A DNA stretch of 64,000 nt from AP-15 sp963832875 (GTDB taxonomy: Bacteria; Pseudomonadota; Alphaproteobacteria; ATCC43930; CGMCC-115725), in NCBI GenBank assembly GCA_963832875.1, contig CAWHWB010000003.1:248001-312000 (forward strand). The letters are read 5' to 3'. The notes below the pieces were generated by a model. That model worked only from the letters and a program-made list of their open reading frames with translations, was not told the origin of the DNA and made no database searches. The stretch's first letter is position 1. Each line of letters starts with the position of its first letter. Positions 1-7,561 of this stretch are shown in pieces. The translations under genes were made by a program, and so were the position numbers.

Positions 1-34
1 GGCCGATGGTTGCGGCTTGCGGGACGAGAGGAGC

Positions 35-1891
35 ATGAGCGGCGCAGAAACCGGACAGCGAACCCCGCAGAGCGTGTTGCACGCGGTGTTCGGCTTTGAC
101 AGCTTCCGCGGTTCACAGAAGGCGGTGATCGACCAGGTCGTCGCCGGCGGCGATGCGGTGGTGCTGATGCCGACCGGCGGCGGCAAATCCCTGTGCTACC
201 AGGTTCCCGCCCTGCTGCGCCCGGGCCTCGGCGTCGTCGTTTCGCCGCTGATCGCGCTGATGAAGGACCAGGTCGATGCGCTTAAGCAGGCCGGGGTGCA
301 CGCCGCCGCGCTGAACTCGCGCCTCTCCCCGGCCGAGGCGGCGGCGGTCGAAGATGCTGTGGGCGATGGTGCGCTCGACCTCCTCTATGTGTCGCCCGAG
401 CGGCTGTTGAGCCCGCGTTGCCTCGACCTCCTCGGGCGCTGCCGGCTCGCCCTCTTCGCCGTCGACGAAGCCCATTGCATCTCGCAATGGGGCCACGATT
501 TCCGCCCCGAATACCAGCAGCTCTCGGTGCTCAAACAGCGCTTTCCCAGGGTCCCGCTGCTGGCGCTGACCGCGACCGCGGACGAACCGACGCGGCGCGA
601 CATCATCGCCCAGCTCGGGCTCGGCCAAGCCCCGGTCTTTGCCGCCGGTTACGACCGCCCGAACCTCTATTACCGCGTCGTCGCGAAGCGCAGCCCGCTC
701 GACCAATTGTGGCACTTTCTGGCCGCGGAGCATCCGGGCGACGCCGGCATCGTCTACTGCTTTACCCGCAAGGCGGTGGAGGAGACCGCGGCCTGGCTGG
801 CCGCGCGTGGGCGCGTCGCCTTGCCTTATCACGCCGGTCTCGACAGCGCCGTGCGGGAGCGCAACCAGGAGCGCTTTCTGCGCGAGGAGGGCGTTGTCGT
901 CGCCGCGACGATCGCCTTCGGCATGGGCATCGATAAGCCCAATGTCCGCTTTGTCGCCCATCTCGACGCGCCGAAAAACCTCGAAGCCTATTATCAGGAG
1001 ACCGGCCGCGGCGGGCGCGACGGGCTGCCGGCCGATGCGTGGATGACCTACGGCATTGCCGACATGATGAATTTGCTCCGCCTGGTCGACAATGGCGAGG
1101 CCAGCGAGGCCCAGCGCCGCATCGAACGGCGCAAGATCGAGGCGCTGATCGGCTATTGCGAGACGGTCTCGTGCCGGCGCCAGGTATTGCTCGGCTATTT
1201 CGGCGAGCCCGACCACCCACCCTGCGGTAATTGCGACAATTGCCGCGAACCGCCCCGAACTTGGGACGGCACCGTCGCCGCGCAAAAGGCGCTGTCGGCC
1301 GTTTACCGCACCGGGCAGCGCTTCGGCGCCCATTACCTCGTCGATCTGCTGCTCGGCGCTGACAACGAGCGGATCAGGCGGCTCGGGCATGACCGGCTGA
1401 AGACCTTTCGCGTTGGCGGCGAACTCGATCGCCGTGGCTGGCTTTCGGTCTTCCGTCAGCTGACGGCGCAAGGCCTCCTCACCCCCGACTTGGCCGGGCA
1501 TGGCGGCTTGGCCTTGGCGCCGTCGGCCGTGGAAATCCTGCGCGGCACCCGGACAGTGCATTTCCGCCTCGACCCGGAGCACCAGGGACCCGGGAGACCC
1601 CGTGCGCGCGACCCCAAAGGGGCGCCGGCCGGCGACGGTCTCGATCCGGCGGCGCAGCAGCTGTGGGAGGCGCTGCGCGCCTGGCGTCTGTCCGAGGCGC
1701 GCCAGCAGCAATTGCCCCTCTACGTGATCTTTCACGACGCGACCCTTATCGAGATTGCGCGTCGCCGCCCGGCGACGCTCCCCGCCCTCGCCGAGATCCC
1801 CGGCATCGGCCGCAGCAAGCTCAACCGCTACGGCCAAGCCGTCATCGGCGTCGTCACCGCGCCCGGTCGGGAAAATTCTGCTCCGACTTAA
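35..1891 (+). CDS. recQ: ATP-dependent DNA helicase RecQ
   Basis: 3'-5' superfamily 2 DNA helicase acting in recombination and replication-fork repair. The N-terminal half has a Walker A (PTGGGKS, about residue 46), a DEAH box (AVDEAHCISQW) and the RecQ motif VI region with QETGRGGRDG. A four-cysteine zinc site follows (C-x5-C, then CGNCDNC), then the winged helix and a C-terminal HRDC domain (IPGIGRSKLNRYG). About 618 residues is normal for bacterial RecQ. An in-frame TTG exists at position 17, but the ATG at 35 is preferred because GAGAGGAG lies just before it, although at short spacing. A long antisense reading frame over this gene is a shadow. Monocistronic as far as can be seen; a pilin gene follows 57 bp later. 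Confidence 0.97.
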   Translation: MSGAETGQRTPQSVLHAVFGFDSFRGSQKAVIDQVVAGGDAVVLMPTGGGKSLCYQVPALLRPGLGVVVSPLIALMKDQVDALKQAGVHAAALNSRLSPAEAAAVEDAVGDGALDLLYVSPERLLSPRCLDLLGRCRLALFAVDEAHCISQWGHDFRPEYQQLSVLKQRFPRVPLLALTATADEPTRRDIIAQLGLGQAPVFAAGYDRPNLYYRVVAKRSPLDQLWHFLAAEHPGDAGIVYCFTRKAVEETAAWLAARGRVALPYHAGLDSAVRERNQERFLREEGVVVAATIAFGMGIDKPNVRFVAHLDAPKNLEAYYQETGRGGRDGLPADAWMTYGIADMMNLLRLVDNGEASEAQRRIERRKIEALIGYCETVSCRRQVLLGYFGEPDHPPCGNCDNCREPPRTWDGTVAAQKALSAVYRTGQRFGAHYLVDLLLGADNERIRRLGHDRLKTFRVGGELDRRGWLSVFRQLTAQGLLTPDLAGHGGLALAPSAVEILRGTRTVHFRLDPEHQGPGRPRARDPKGAPAGDGLDPAAQQLWEALRAWRLSEARQQQLPLYVIFHDATLIEIARRRPATLPALAEIPGIGRSKLNRYGQAVIGVVTAPGRENSAPT

Positions 1892-1948
1892 CGGCTCATC
1901 AAGCATTCGATCGCAAGCTGCGCGCGACTAACCCCCTAGGAGAATGCG

Positions 1949-2128
1949 ATGCTTGCGCTTTATGTCAGGTTCCTCACCAAGGATTTTCTCATCAAGGATG
2001 ACGCCGGGGTCACGGCGATCGAATATGGGCTGATCGCGGCTCTCGTGGCGGTCGTGTGCATTGCCGCGTGGAAGTTGCTCGGCACCAGCCTCAGCAGCCA
2101 GTTCAGCACCATTGCCGGCAGCGTCTGA
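1949..2128 (+). CDS. Flp/Fap-type pilin (copy 1)
   Basis: 59-residue type IVb (Flp) major pilin-like protein. It has a short charged leader, the prepilin peptidase site and hydrophobic helix DAGVTAIEYGLIAALVAVV (cleavage expected after Gly20, with the conserved Glu at +5), and a small C-terminal tail. AGGAGA at 1938-1943 supports the ATG at 1949. Flp pilins are exported and assembled by the tad/cpa machinery, none of which lies in this window. Its last ~80 nucleotides are almost identical to those of the pilin at 2722-2883, indicating duplication or gene conversion. Confidence 0.88.
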   Translation: MLALYVRFLTKDFLIKDDAGVTAIEYGLIAALVAVVCIAAWKLLGTSLSSQFSTIAGSV

Positions 2129-2182
2129 GCGCACCACAAACGTCCTCGCTCGGCTCGATGGCACCGGTCGCGGCGTCGAGCA

Positions 2183-2443
2183 TTGACCCGCCGCATCGCT
2201 CCCGAACCTGAAGGTGGTGGGGATAGCGGCGGGAAGCCCGGTCGGCGGGCGCAATCCTCGCGGCATCCGCCCCGTCGCCGGATCCTCGCGCCACTGGCGA
2301 AACTTGCCGCGAGCGAAACCGGCGTCACGGCGATGGAATATGCCTTGATTGCCGGGTTGGTGGCGATCGTCATCGTCGGCGCGGTGACGGCCTTGGGGAC
2401 CTCGGTGAGCGGCCTGTTCAGCTCGGTGCTCACCGGGTTTTGA
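2183..2443 (+). CDS. Flp-type pilin-like protein (copy 2, atypical start)
   Basis: The C-terminal half is a clear Flp pilin core: ASETGVTAMEYALIAGLV, the prepilin cleavage motif with Glu at +5, followed by a hydrophobic helix and a small tail ending LTGF. The reading frame has no ATG or GTG. The only start available is TTG at 2183, which gives an unusual arginine/proline-rich leader of about 45 residues instead of the usual 10-20. Either the native start has been lost or translation uses this TTG. The tail is different in sequence from the two flanking pilins, so this is a distinct pilin type and not a third copy of the same gene. Confidence 0.6.
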   Translation: MTRRIAPEPEGGGDSGGKPGRRAQSSRHPPRRRILAPLAKLAASETGVTAMEYALIAGLVAIVIVGAVTALGTSVSGLFSSVLTGF

Positions 2444-2721
2444 GACTGATCTGGCCGAGCGCTTCCCGCCGCACCGGGCCGGGGCTCGCATGGGCAGCGC
2501 GAGCCGGTCCGGGTCATCTTCGCGATGCATCGACCACCGCTCCGGTCTGGCGCCGCGCGGCTTAGGCTGCCGGTGCCGCATCGTTTCCGCCAATTTTAAA
2601 GATTTGATCCGGAAAAATCTCAGATGGTATTGCAATTCACTTTGTTTAAGTTTCCAAAATTAAGAAACATGTAAGGAATTTCTCGGACCATCAAAACGAA
2701 TTCACACACCGGAGGGTTGAG
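2444..2721. promoter_or_regulatory. AT-rich leader upstream of pilin copy 3
   Basis: 278 bp without a gene. Positions 2590-2710 are strikingly AT-rich for this genome (runs such as TTTTAAAG and CCAAAATTAAGAAAC), and GGAGGG lies at 2711-2716 before the pilin ATG. This looks like a promoter and 5' leader. A -35-like TTGCAA is visible around 2631, but I see no convincing -10 partner at normal spacing and no clear sigma-54 site. Confidence 0.35.
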
Positions 2722-2883
2722 ATGTCTCACATACTCTTGCGGATGGTCGGAAATGATTGCGGGGTGACTGCGATCGAATATGGGTTGATCGCGGCGCTCG
2801 TGGCCGTCGTGTGCATCGTCGCGTGGCAATTGCTCGGCACCAGCCTCAGCAGCCAGTTCAGCACCATTGCCGGCAGCGTCTGA
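2722..2883 (+). CDS. Flp/Fap-type pilin (copy 3)
   Basis: 53-residue Flp pilin with the leader MSHILLRMVGNDCG, prepilin peptidase site G-VTAIEY (Glu at +5) and one hydrophobic helix. GGAGGG at 2711-2716 gives a good ribosome site 5 bp before the ATG. From the helix to the stop codon it matches pilin copy 1 almost base for base, including the tail LLGTSLSSQFSTIAGSV, while the leader differs. This gene has its own AT-rich upstream region, so it may be the main expressed copy. Confidence 0.88.
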   Translation: MSHILLRMVGNDCGVTAIEYGLIAALVAVVCIVAWQLLGTSLSSQFSTIAGSV

Positions 2884-3029
2884 AGGAATGCCGTGGGATC
2901 GAACCCGCCGGCGCCCGACGGCATGTCCTCAAGCTCTCGGGCGGCGGCGGGTGGCCGTGTGTGCTGGGTCGCGGCAGCAATCTCTGATCGCGCTGCCGGA
3001 CACCCAATCTGCCGCGGGTTGTCGCACCC

Positions 3030-4349
3030 GTGACCGCTACCCTTGAAGAGGCCGCGGGGGCGCCATGCGGATCGGCCTCGCGACACGGTGGCCGATTGCT
3101 TGGCCGGCGCCGGGTATTGACGCTATGCAGCATCTTTCTGGCGCTCGAAATTGCCGGCTTCGGATTTATCGCGGCGGGGACCCATGGGCTGATCGTGCCA
3201 TTGGCCAAGCCGACCAGCACCGACTTCGTCAGCTTTTATGCGGCCGGGAGTTTGGCGGACGCTGGAAAACCTGAGCTCGCCTATGATAGGGCTGCACACT
3301 ACGCCGCCGAAGAACGCGCTGCAGAGCCCGGCATCGTCTACAATTTCTTTTATTACCCGCCGGTGTTCCTGCTGCTCTGCGCCGGCCTCGCCAGATTGCC
3401 GTATCTCCAGGCGTTCGTCGCGTTCGAGGCGGCGACCCTCGGACTTTATCTGTTCGCGATCCGCCATATCCTCGACCGCCGCGGTTGGGCCATGCTGGTG
3501 CCGGTCATCGCCTTTCCGCCGGTGCTGTGGACCATCGGGCTGGGCCAAAACGGGTTTTTGACCGCCGGGTTGTTCGGGGCAGCGACCCTGCTGGTCGACC
3601 GGCGGCCGTGGCTCGCGGGATTGTTGTTCGGCGCGCTGTGCTGCAAGCCGCATTTCGCGCTACTGGTCCCGATAGCGCTCGCCGCCGGCGGCCGATGGCG
3701 CGCCTTTGCTGCGGCCTTCGCCTGCGCCGCAGCCCTCTGCCTGCTGTCGCTGGCCATTTTCGGCCCGCAGACATGGCGTGCCTTCTTGGTGGCGCTGGCG
3801 GCCTCCCGGACCGTCTACGTCTCCGGTCGGATCCCGTTCACCGGCTTTGTGACCCCATTCGGCGCCGCGCGGCTGCTCGGCACCACTGCGGTCGTGTCCT
3901 ACACGGTGCAGGTCGGCGCGAGTTTGGCCGCGGCCGGGTTCGTCGCCGGGGTCTGGCGCCGCGGCCTGCCATTGCCGATCCGCGCCGCGAGCCTCGCTTC
4001 GGCGACGCTCGTCGCCGTCCCATTGGCGCTGTTCTATGATCTGGTGCTGGGCGGGATTGCCGCTGCCTGGCTGCTGCGCGGCGAAGGGAAATATCGTCTG
4101 CCCGAATGGGGCGGTTTGTGGCTCGCCGGGCTCTATGTTTTGAGCCTCAACCCGCGCGGGATCAGCGCTGCCTGGCATCTGCCGTTCGGCTCGTTGATCG
4201 CGCTGGCGTTCGCGGCGCTGGTCGCCACGATCGCGTGTCGCGGCAAATCGGCCTCCGAAAGCCGAACCATCGGCCAGCAATCGATGCTGCCACGGCGCGG
4301 CAGCCTCTTTACCCTTCGAATGCGCGCGGTATCGATCTCGTCGAGATAA
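3030..4349 (+). CDS. GT87 / DUF2029-like polytopic membrane protein
   Basis: A 439-residue integral membrane protein with about ten hydrophobic segments. Near the first periplasmic loop it has TDFVSFYAAG and later YPPVFLLL and GLGQNGFLTAGL. These match the DUF2029 (glycosyltransferase family 87) pattern, whose members use polyprenyl-phosphate sugars, and the acidic TDF motif is in the expected place. The start is GTG at 3030; no better start is visible. The last ~25 residues are polar and may extend beyond the family's usual end. In related genomes such genes often lie next to Flp pilins, which suggests a surface-glycan or pilus-modification role, but that is inference. Confidence 0.75.
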   Translation: MTATLEEAAGAPCGSASRHGGRLLGRRRVLTLCSIFLALEIAGFGFIAAGTHGLIVPLAKPTSTDFVSFYAAGSLADAGKPELAYDRAAHYAAEERAAEPGIVYNFFYYPPVFLLLCAGLARLPYLQAFVAFEAATLGLYLFAIRHILDRRGWAMLVPVIAFPPVLWTIGLGQNGFLTAGLFGAATLLVDRRPWLAGLLFGALCCKPHFALLVPIALAAGGRWRAFAAAFACAAALCLLSLAIFGPQTWRAFLVALAASRTVYVSGRIPFTGFVTPFGAARLLGTTAVVSYTVQVGASLAAAGFVAGVWRRGLPLPIRAASLASATLVAVPLALFYDLVLGGIAAAWLLRGEGKYRLPEWGGLWLAGLYVLSLNPRGISAAWHLPFGSLIALAFAALVATIACRGKSASESRTIGQQSMLPRRGSLFTLRMRAVSISSR

Positions 4350-4750
4350 TGATCGAGGTCAGGCATTAGGATTAAACCACCGCGAGCCAAATGCGACGTT
4401 CCGCTAAAGCCGCACTGTGCCTCGAAGCCCCGGAGCGCTCATATCGGCGACCTCAGGCTGTGCCAAAATCACCAATCTTGGTCCTGAGGAATCCACCGGG
4501 ATCTTCGGTTGCGAGTATCGCGTCTTTGTGTCGCGCTAAGCCGACACAAATATTTTCCGGTGCCCGCAGAGAGAAGCGCGGAGCGATTCCAGGCGGTCGA
4601 TCCTCGGCGGTTTCAACGGCACGTCGGCCTTCAGGCTATCCGACCGAAAAACGCGCCGATGGCCGGAGATCGTCGCTCGCAAGCGACTTGGACCTAAGCG
4701 CGCGCGACTGGACCCGCAAAAAGTAAGGTGAGGGGCCGCTGGTCTACCGG
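4350..4750. other. 401 bp non-coding gap with an inverted repeat
   Basis: No convincing gene. A reading frame on the plus strand (4391-4726) is compositionally unlike its neighbours and has no recognisable domain. A perfect 9 bp inverted repeat, TTTGTGTCG (4525-4533) and CGACACAAA (4542-4550), with an 8 bp spacer is followed by TATTTT. It could be a hairpin terminator or a dyad operator; it sits between the 3' ends of convergent genes, although nearly 200 bp from each. Confidence 0.4.
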
Positions 4751-6088
4751 TCAGAAGCCACGGGGGGCGAAGAAGCGGTTTTGGGGGCGGGGGAGGCCTA
4801 GGTTTTCGCGCAGGGTGCGGCCTTCGTATTCGCGGCGGAAGAGGCGGCGGCGCTGCAGTTCGGGGACGACGCGGTCGACGAAATCGTCGAGCCCGCCCGG
4901 TACGTAGGGGAACATGATGTTAAATCCGTCGCAGGCATTGCCGTAGAGCCATTCCTCCATCTGGTCGGCGATCGTCGCGGGCGTGCCGACCAGTGCCAGG
5001 CCGCCATAGCTGCCAGCGATGCGGGCGAGGTCGCGGACGGTCAGGTTGTCGCGGCGGGCGCGGTCGATGACCCGCTGACGGCCGCTCTTGCTGGCGTTCG
5101 ATTCCGGGATCTCGGGCAATGGGCCGTCGAGGTCGAACCCGGAGGCGTCGTGGCCGAGGGCGATCGACAATGAGGCGAGGCCGCTGTCGGGATGGACGAG
5201 GCTGTCGAGGAGCGCGCGCTTTTCGCGCGCCTCGGCGACGGTGTCGCCGACCACGACGAGGGCGCCGGGCATGATCTTCAGATGCTCGGGGTCGCGGCCG
5301 AGCCCGGCCATGCGGCGCTTCACATCGGCGTAAAAAACCTGCGCGTCCACGAGGTTGCCGCCGCTGGCGAAGATCATCTCGGCGGTCTCGGCGGCAAGCT
5401 GGCGGCCGGCCTCCGACGCGCCGGCCTGGACGATGACCGGCCAGCCCTGGACGGGCCGCGCGATGTTCAAGGGCCCGCGCACCGAGAGGTATTCGCCCTT
5501 GTGGTCGAGGACATGCAGCCGCTCGGGATCGAAATAGACGCCGTTCCCGACGTCGCGGATGAAGGCGTCGTCGGCCCAGCTGTCCCAGAGCCCGGTCACG
5601 ACATCGAAGAACTCGCGCGCCCGGCGGTAGCGCTCGCCATGCTCCATATGCTCGGTCAAGCCGAAATTGAGCGCGGAATCGGGGTTCGAGGTGGTGACCA
5701 GGTTCCAGCCGGCGCGGCCGCCGCTGATGTGATCCAGTGAGGCGAACCGGCGGGCGACCAGATAGGGCGGCTCGAAGGTGGTCGATGCGGTGGCGATCAG
5801 CCCCAAATGCCGGGTCACCATCGCCAGGGCGGGCAATAGGGTTAGGGGGTCGAACGAAGTGACCGTGGCGCTGCGCTTCAACGCCGCCATCGGCATGTTC
5901 AGCACCGACAGATGATCGGCCATGAACCAGGCGTCGAACCGGCCGCGCTCCAAGGTCTGCGCGAAGCGGACCAGATGATCGAGGTTGAAGTTCGCGTCCG
6001 GGTAGGCGCCGGGGTAGCGCCACCAGGCGGTGTGGATACCGACCGGGCGCATAAAGGCGCCAAGACGCAGTTGACGCGATGCCGCCAT
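4751..6088 (-). CDS. NtaA/SnaA/DszA-type flavin-dependent monooxygenase
   Basis: 445-residue LLM-class (bacterial luciferase-like) monooxygenase of the nitrilotriacetate monooxygenase branch, which uses FMNH2 from a separate reductase to oxidise small organic substrates. Typical features are the N-terminal RQLRLGAFMRPVGIHTAWWR, FDAWFMADH, SGGRAGWNLVTTSNP and the C-terminal DGFNIMFPYVPGGLDDFVD. The frame is open upstream to 6646, but the ATG at 6088 has GAGGAG about 9 bp before it and matches the family N-terminus. It is divergent from a paralogue at 6212 with a 123 bp shared promoter region. No flavin reductase gene is nearby. Confidence 0.92.
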   Translation of the reverse strand: MAASRQLRLGAFMRPVGIHTAWWRYPGAYPDANFNLDHLVRFAQTLERGRFDAWFMADHLSVLNMPMAALKRSATVTSFDPLTLLPALAMVTRHLGLIATASTTFEPPYLVARRFASLDHISGGRAGWNLVTTSNPDSALNFGLTEHMEHGERYRRAREFFDVVTGLWDSWADDAFIRDVGNGVYFDPERLHVLDHKGEYLSVRGPLNIARPVQGWPVIVQAGASEAGRQLAAETAEMIFASGGNLVDAQVFYADVKRRMAGLGRDPEHLKIMPGALVVVGDTVAEAREKRALLDSLVHPDSGLASLSIALGHDASGFDLDGPLPEIPESNASKSGRQRVIDRARRDNLTVRDLARIAGSYGGLALVGTPATIADQMEEWLYGNACDGFNIMFPYVPGGLDDFVDRVVPELQRRRLFRREYEGRTLRENLGLPRPQNRFFAPRGF

Positions 6089-6211
6089 TTCCCGACGCTC
6101 CTCAGTCCGGTTCGTCGAGATAATAGCGTGCCAGGGCGTTCCGCCATCGAGATTGCTTCGCTGCGCTCGCAATGACAGTTTTGCCGTGTTGAGGGCAGGA
6201 GGATAAGTGGA

Positions 6212-7546
6212 ATGAGTGCCGCCAGCCGTCAGATGCATCTCGGGGTTTTTGTGCTTGGCACCGGCAACCATTCGGCCGGCTGGCGGTATGAGGGGGCGGC
6301 GACCAGCAACCTCGATCTCGCGGTCATGCGGGAAATCGCGCACATCGCCGAACGCGGCAAATTCGATCTGTTGTTCATCTCCGACGGGCTGGTCATGGAC
6401 CCGGGCGACCATCCATCGTTCTTGTGCCGGTTCGAGCCGACGACGCTGATTTCGGCGCTCAGTGCGGCGACCCGGCATATCGGGCTCGGCGCCACGGTCT
6501 CGACCAGCTTTGGCGAGCCCTACCACGTCGCGCGCACCTTCGCCTCGATCGACCATCTGAGCAACGGCCGCGCCGCCTGGAACGTGGTCACCAGCGCCGC
6601 CGCCAAGGCAGCGCTCAATTTCAGCCGCGAGCAGCATATGGACCACGAGCTGCGCTACGAGCGGGCCAATGAATTCGTCGATGTCGTCAGGGGGCTATGG
6701 GATTGCTGGGACGACAACGCGATCTTGGCCGACAAGGCATCGGGCACATACATCGACCCGGCGCGGGTCCGGCCATTGCGCCACAAGGGGCGGTTCTTCC
6801 AGGTCGCGGGGCCAATCAACATCGCGCGCTGCCCGCAGGGTCATCCGGTCATCATCCAGGCCGGCGGCTCGCCCTCGGGGCTGGAACTCGCGGCGCGCAC
6901 CGCCGATATGGTCTTTTCGGTGGTGCAGGAATTGGCGAGCGCCAGGGCCGCCTATGCCGAGCTGAAGGGACGGCTCGGCAGATACGGCCGCCCGCCGGAG
7001 GCGCTCGCGGTGCTGCCCGGGGTCATGCCGGTCATCGGCGCGACCGAGGCCGAGGCCAGGGACAAGCTGTCCCTGTTGCAGAGCTGGCTGACCCCGACCA
7101 ACGCGGCGATCCTGGTGTCGGGGCGGATCGGCTACGACGTGTCGGGTCATCCGCTCGACGGGCCGGTGCCGGCGCCGCCGGCGAGCGAGGGGGGCCGCAC
7201 TTTCTCCCGCGTGCTATTTGAAAAAGCGCGGCGCGAGAACATGACCCTGCGCGATCTCTACAATCTGACCGCGGCGGCGCGCGGCCATTGGGTGGTCTGC
7301 GGCACCCCACTTCATATCGCCAACACGCTCGAAGAATGGTTTGTCGAGGGCGCCGCCGACGGGTTCAACATCCTGCCGCCCTATTTCCCCGGCGCCTTTG
7401 CCGATTTTGTCGATCTGGTGGTCCCCGAACTGCAGCGCCGCGGCCTCTACCGCCGCGACTACGCGGGCACGACATTGCGCGACCATCTCGGCCTCGCTCG
7501 CATTCCCGCCCCCGCCGCCCGCAGCCGGGCCGTCGGCCAAGGCTGA
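6212..7546 (+). CDS. NtaA/SnaA/DszA-type flavin-dependent monooxygenase (second copy)
   Basis: 444-residue paralogue of the divergent neighbour, with the family landmarks RQMHLGVFVLGTGNHSAGWR, FDLLFISDG, SNGRAAWNVVTSA and DGFNILPPYFPGAFADFVD. AGGAGGATAA (about 6190-6199) is the ribosome site for the ATG at 6212. The two proteins are clearly diverged, so they probably act on different substrates or different steps. A CoA-transferase gene starts 15 bp after the stop and is likely co-transcribed, pointing to catabolism of an organic acid or an organosulfur or organonitrogen compound. The substrate cannot be read from the sequence. Confidence 0.92.
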   Translation: MSAASRQMHLGVFVLGTGNHSAGWRYEGAATSNLDLAVMREIAHIAERGKFDLLFISDGLVMDPGDHPSFLCRFEPTTLISALSAATRHIGLGATVSTSFGEPYHVARTFASIDHLSNGRAAWNVVTSAAAKAALNFSREQHMDHELRYERANEFVDVVRGLWDCWDDNAILADKASGTYIDPARVRPLRHKGRFFQVAGPINIARCPQGHPVIIQAGGSPSGLELAARTADMVFSVVQELASARAAYAELKGRLGRYGRPPEALAVLPGVMPVIGATEAEARDKLSLLQSWLTPTNAAILVSGRIGYDVSGHPLDGPVPAPPASEGGRTFSRVLFEKARRENMTLRDLYNLTAAARGHWVVCGTPLHIANTLEEWFVEGAADGFNILPPYFPGAFADFVDLVVPELQRRGLYRRDYAGTTLRDHLGLARIPAPAARSRAVGQG

Positions 7547-7561
7547 GGCCACTACCCGGCG

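Noticed and set aside
113..1906. 597-codon open frame antisense to recQ
   Set aside because: Shadow frame from high-GC third positions; recQ itself has full motif support and this translation has no domains.
4391..4726. 111-codon plus-strand frame in the 4.35-4.75 kb gap
   Set aside because: No ribosome site, no domain, and composition unlike neighbouring genes.
4920..6023. 367-codon alternate frame on the minus strand inside the first monooxygenase
   Set aside because: Arginine/proline-rich translation typical of shifted-frame high-GC coding DNA; the other frame holds the monooxygenase motifs.
6089..6646. N-terminal extension of the minus-strand monooxygenase to 6646
   Set aside because: Overlaps the divergent second monooxygenase and has no family similarity; the ATG at 6088 has a good ribosome site.
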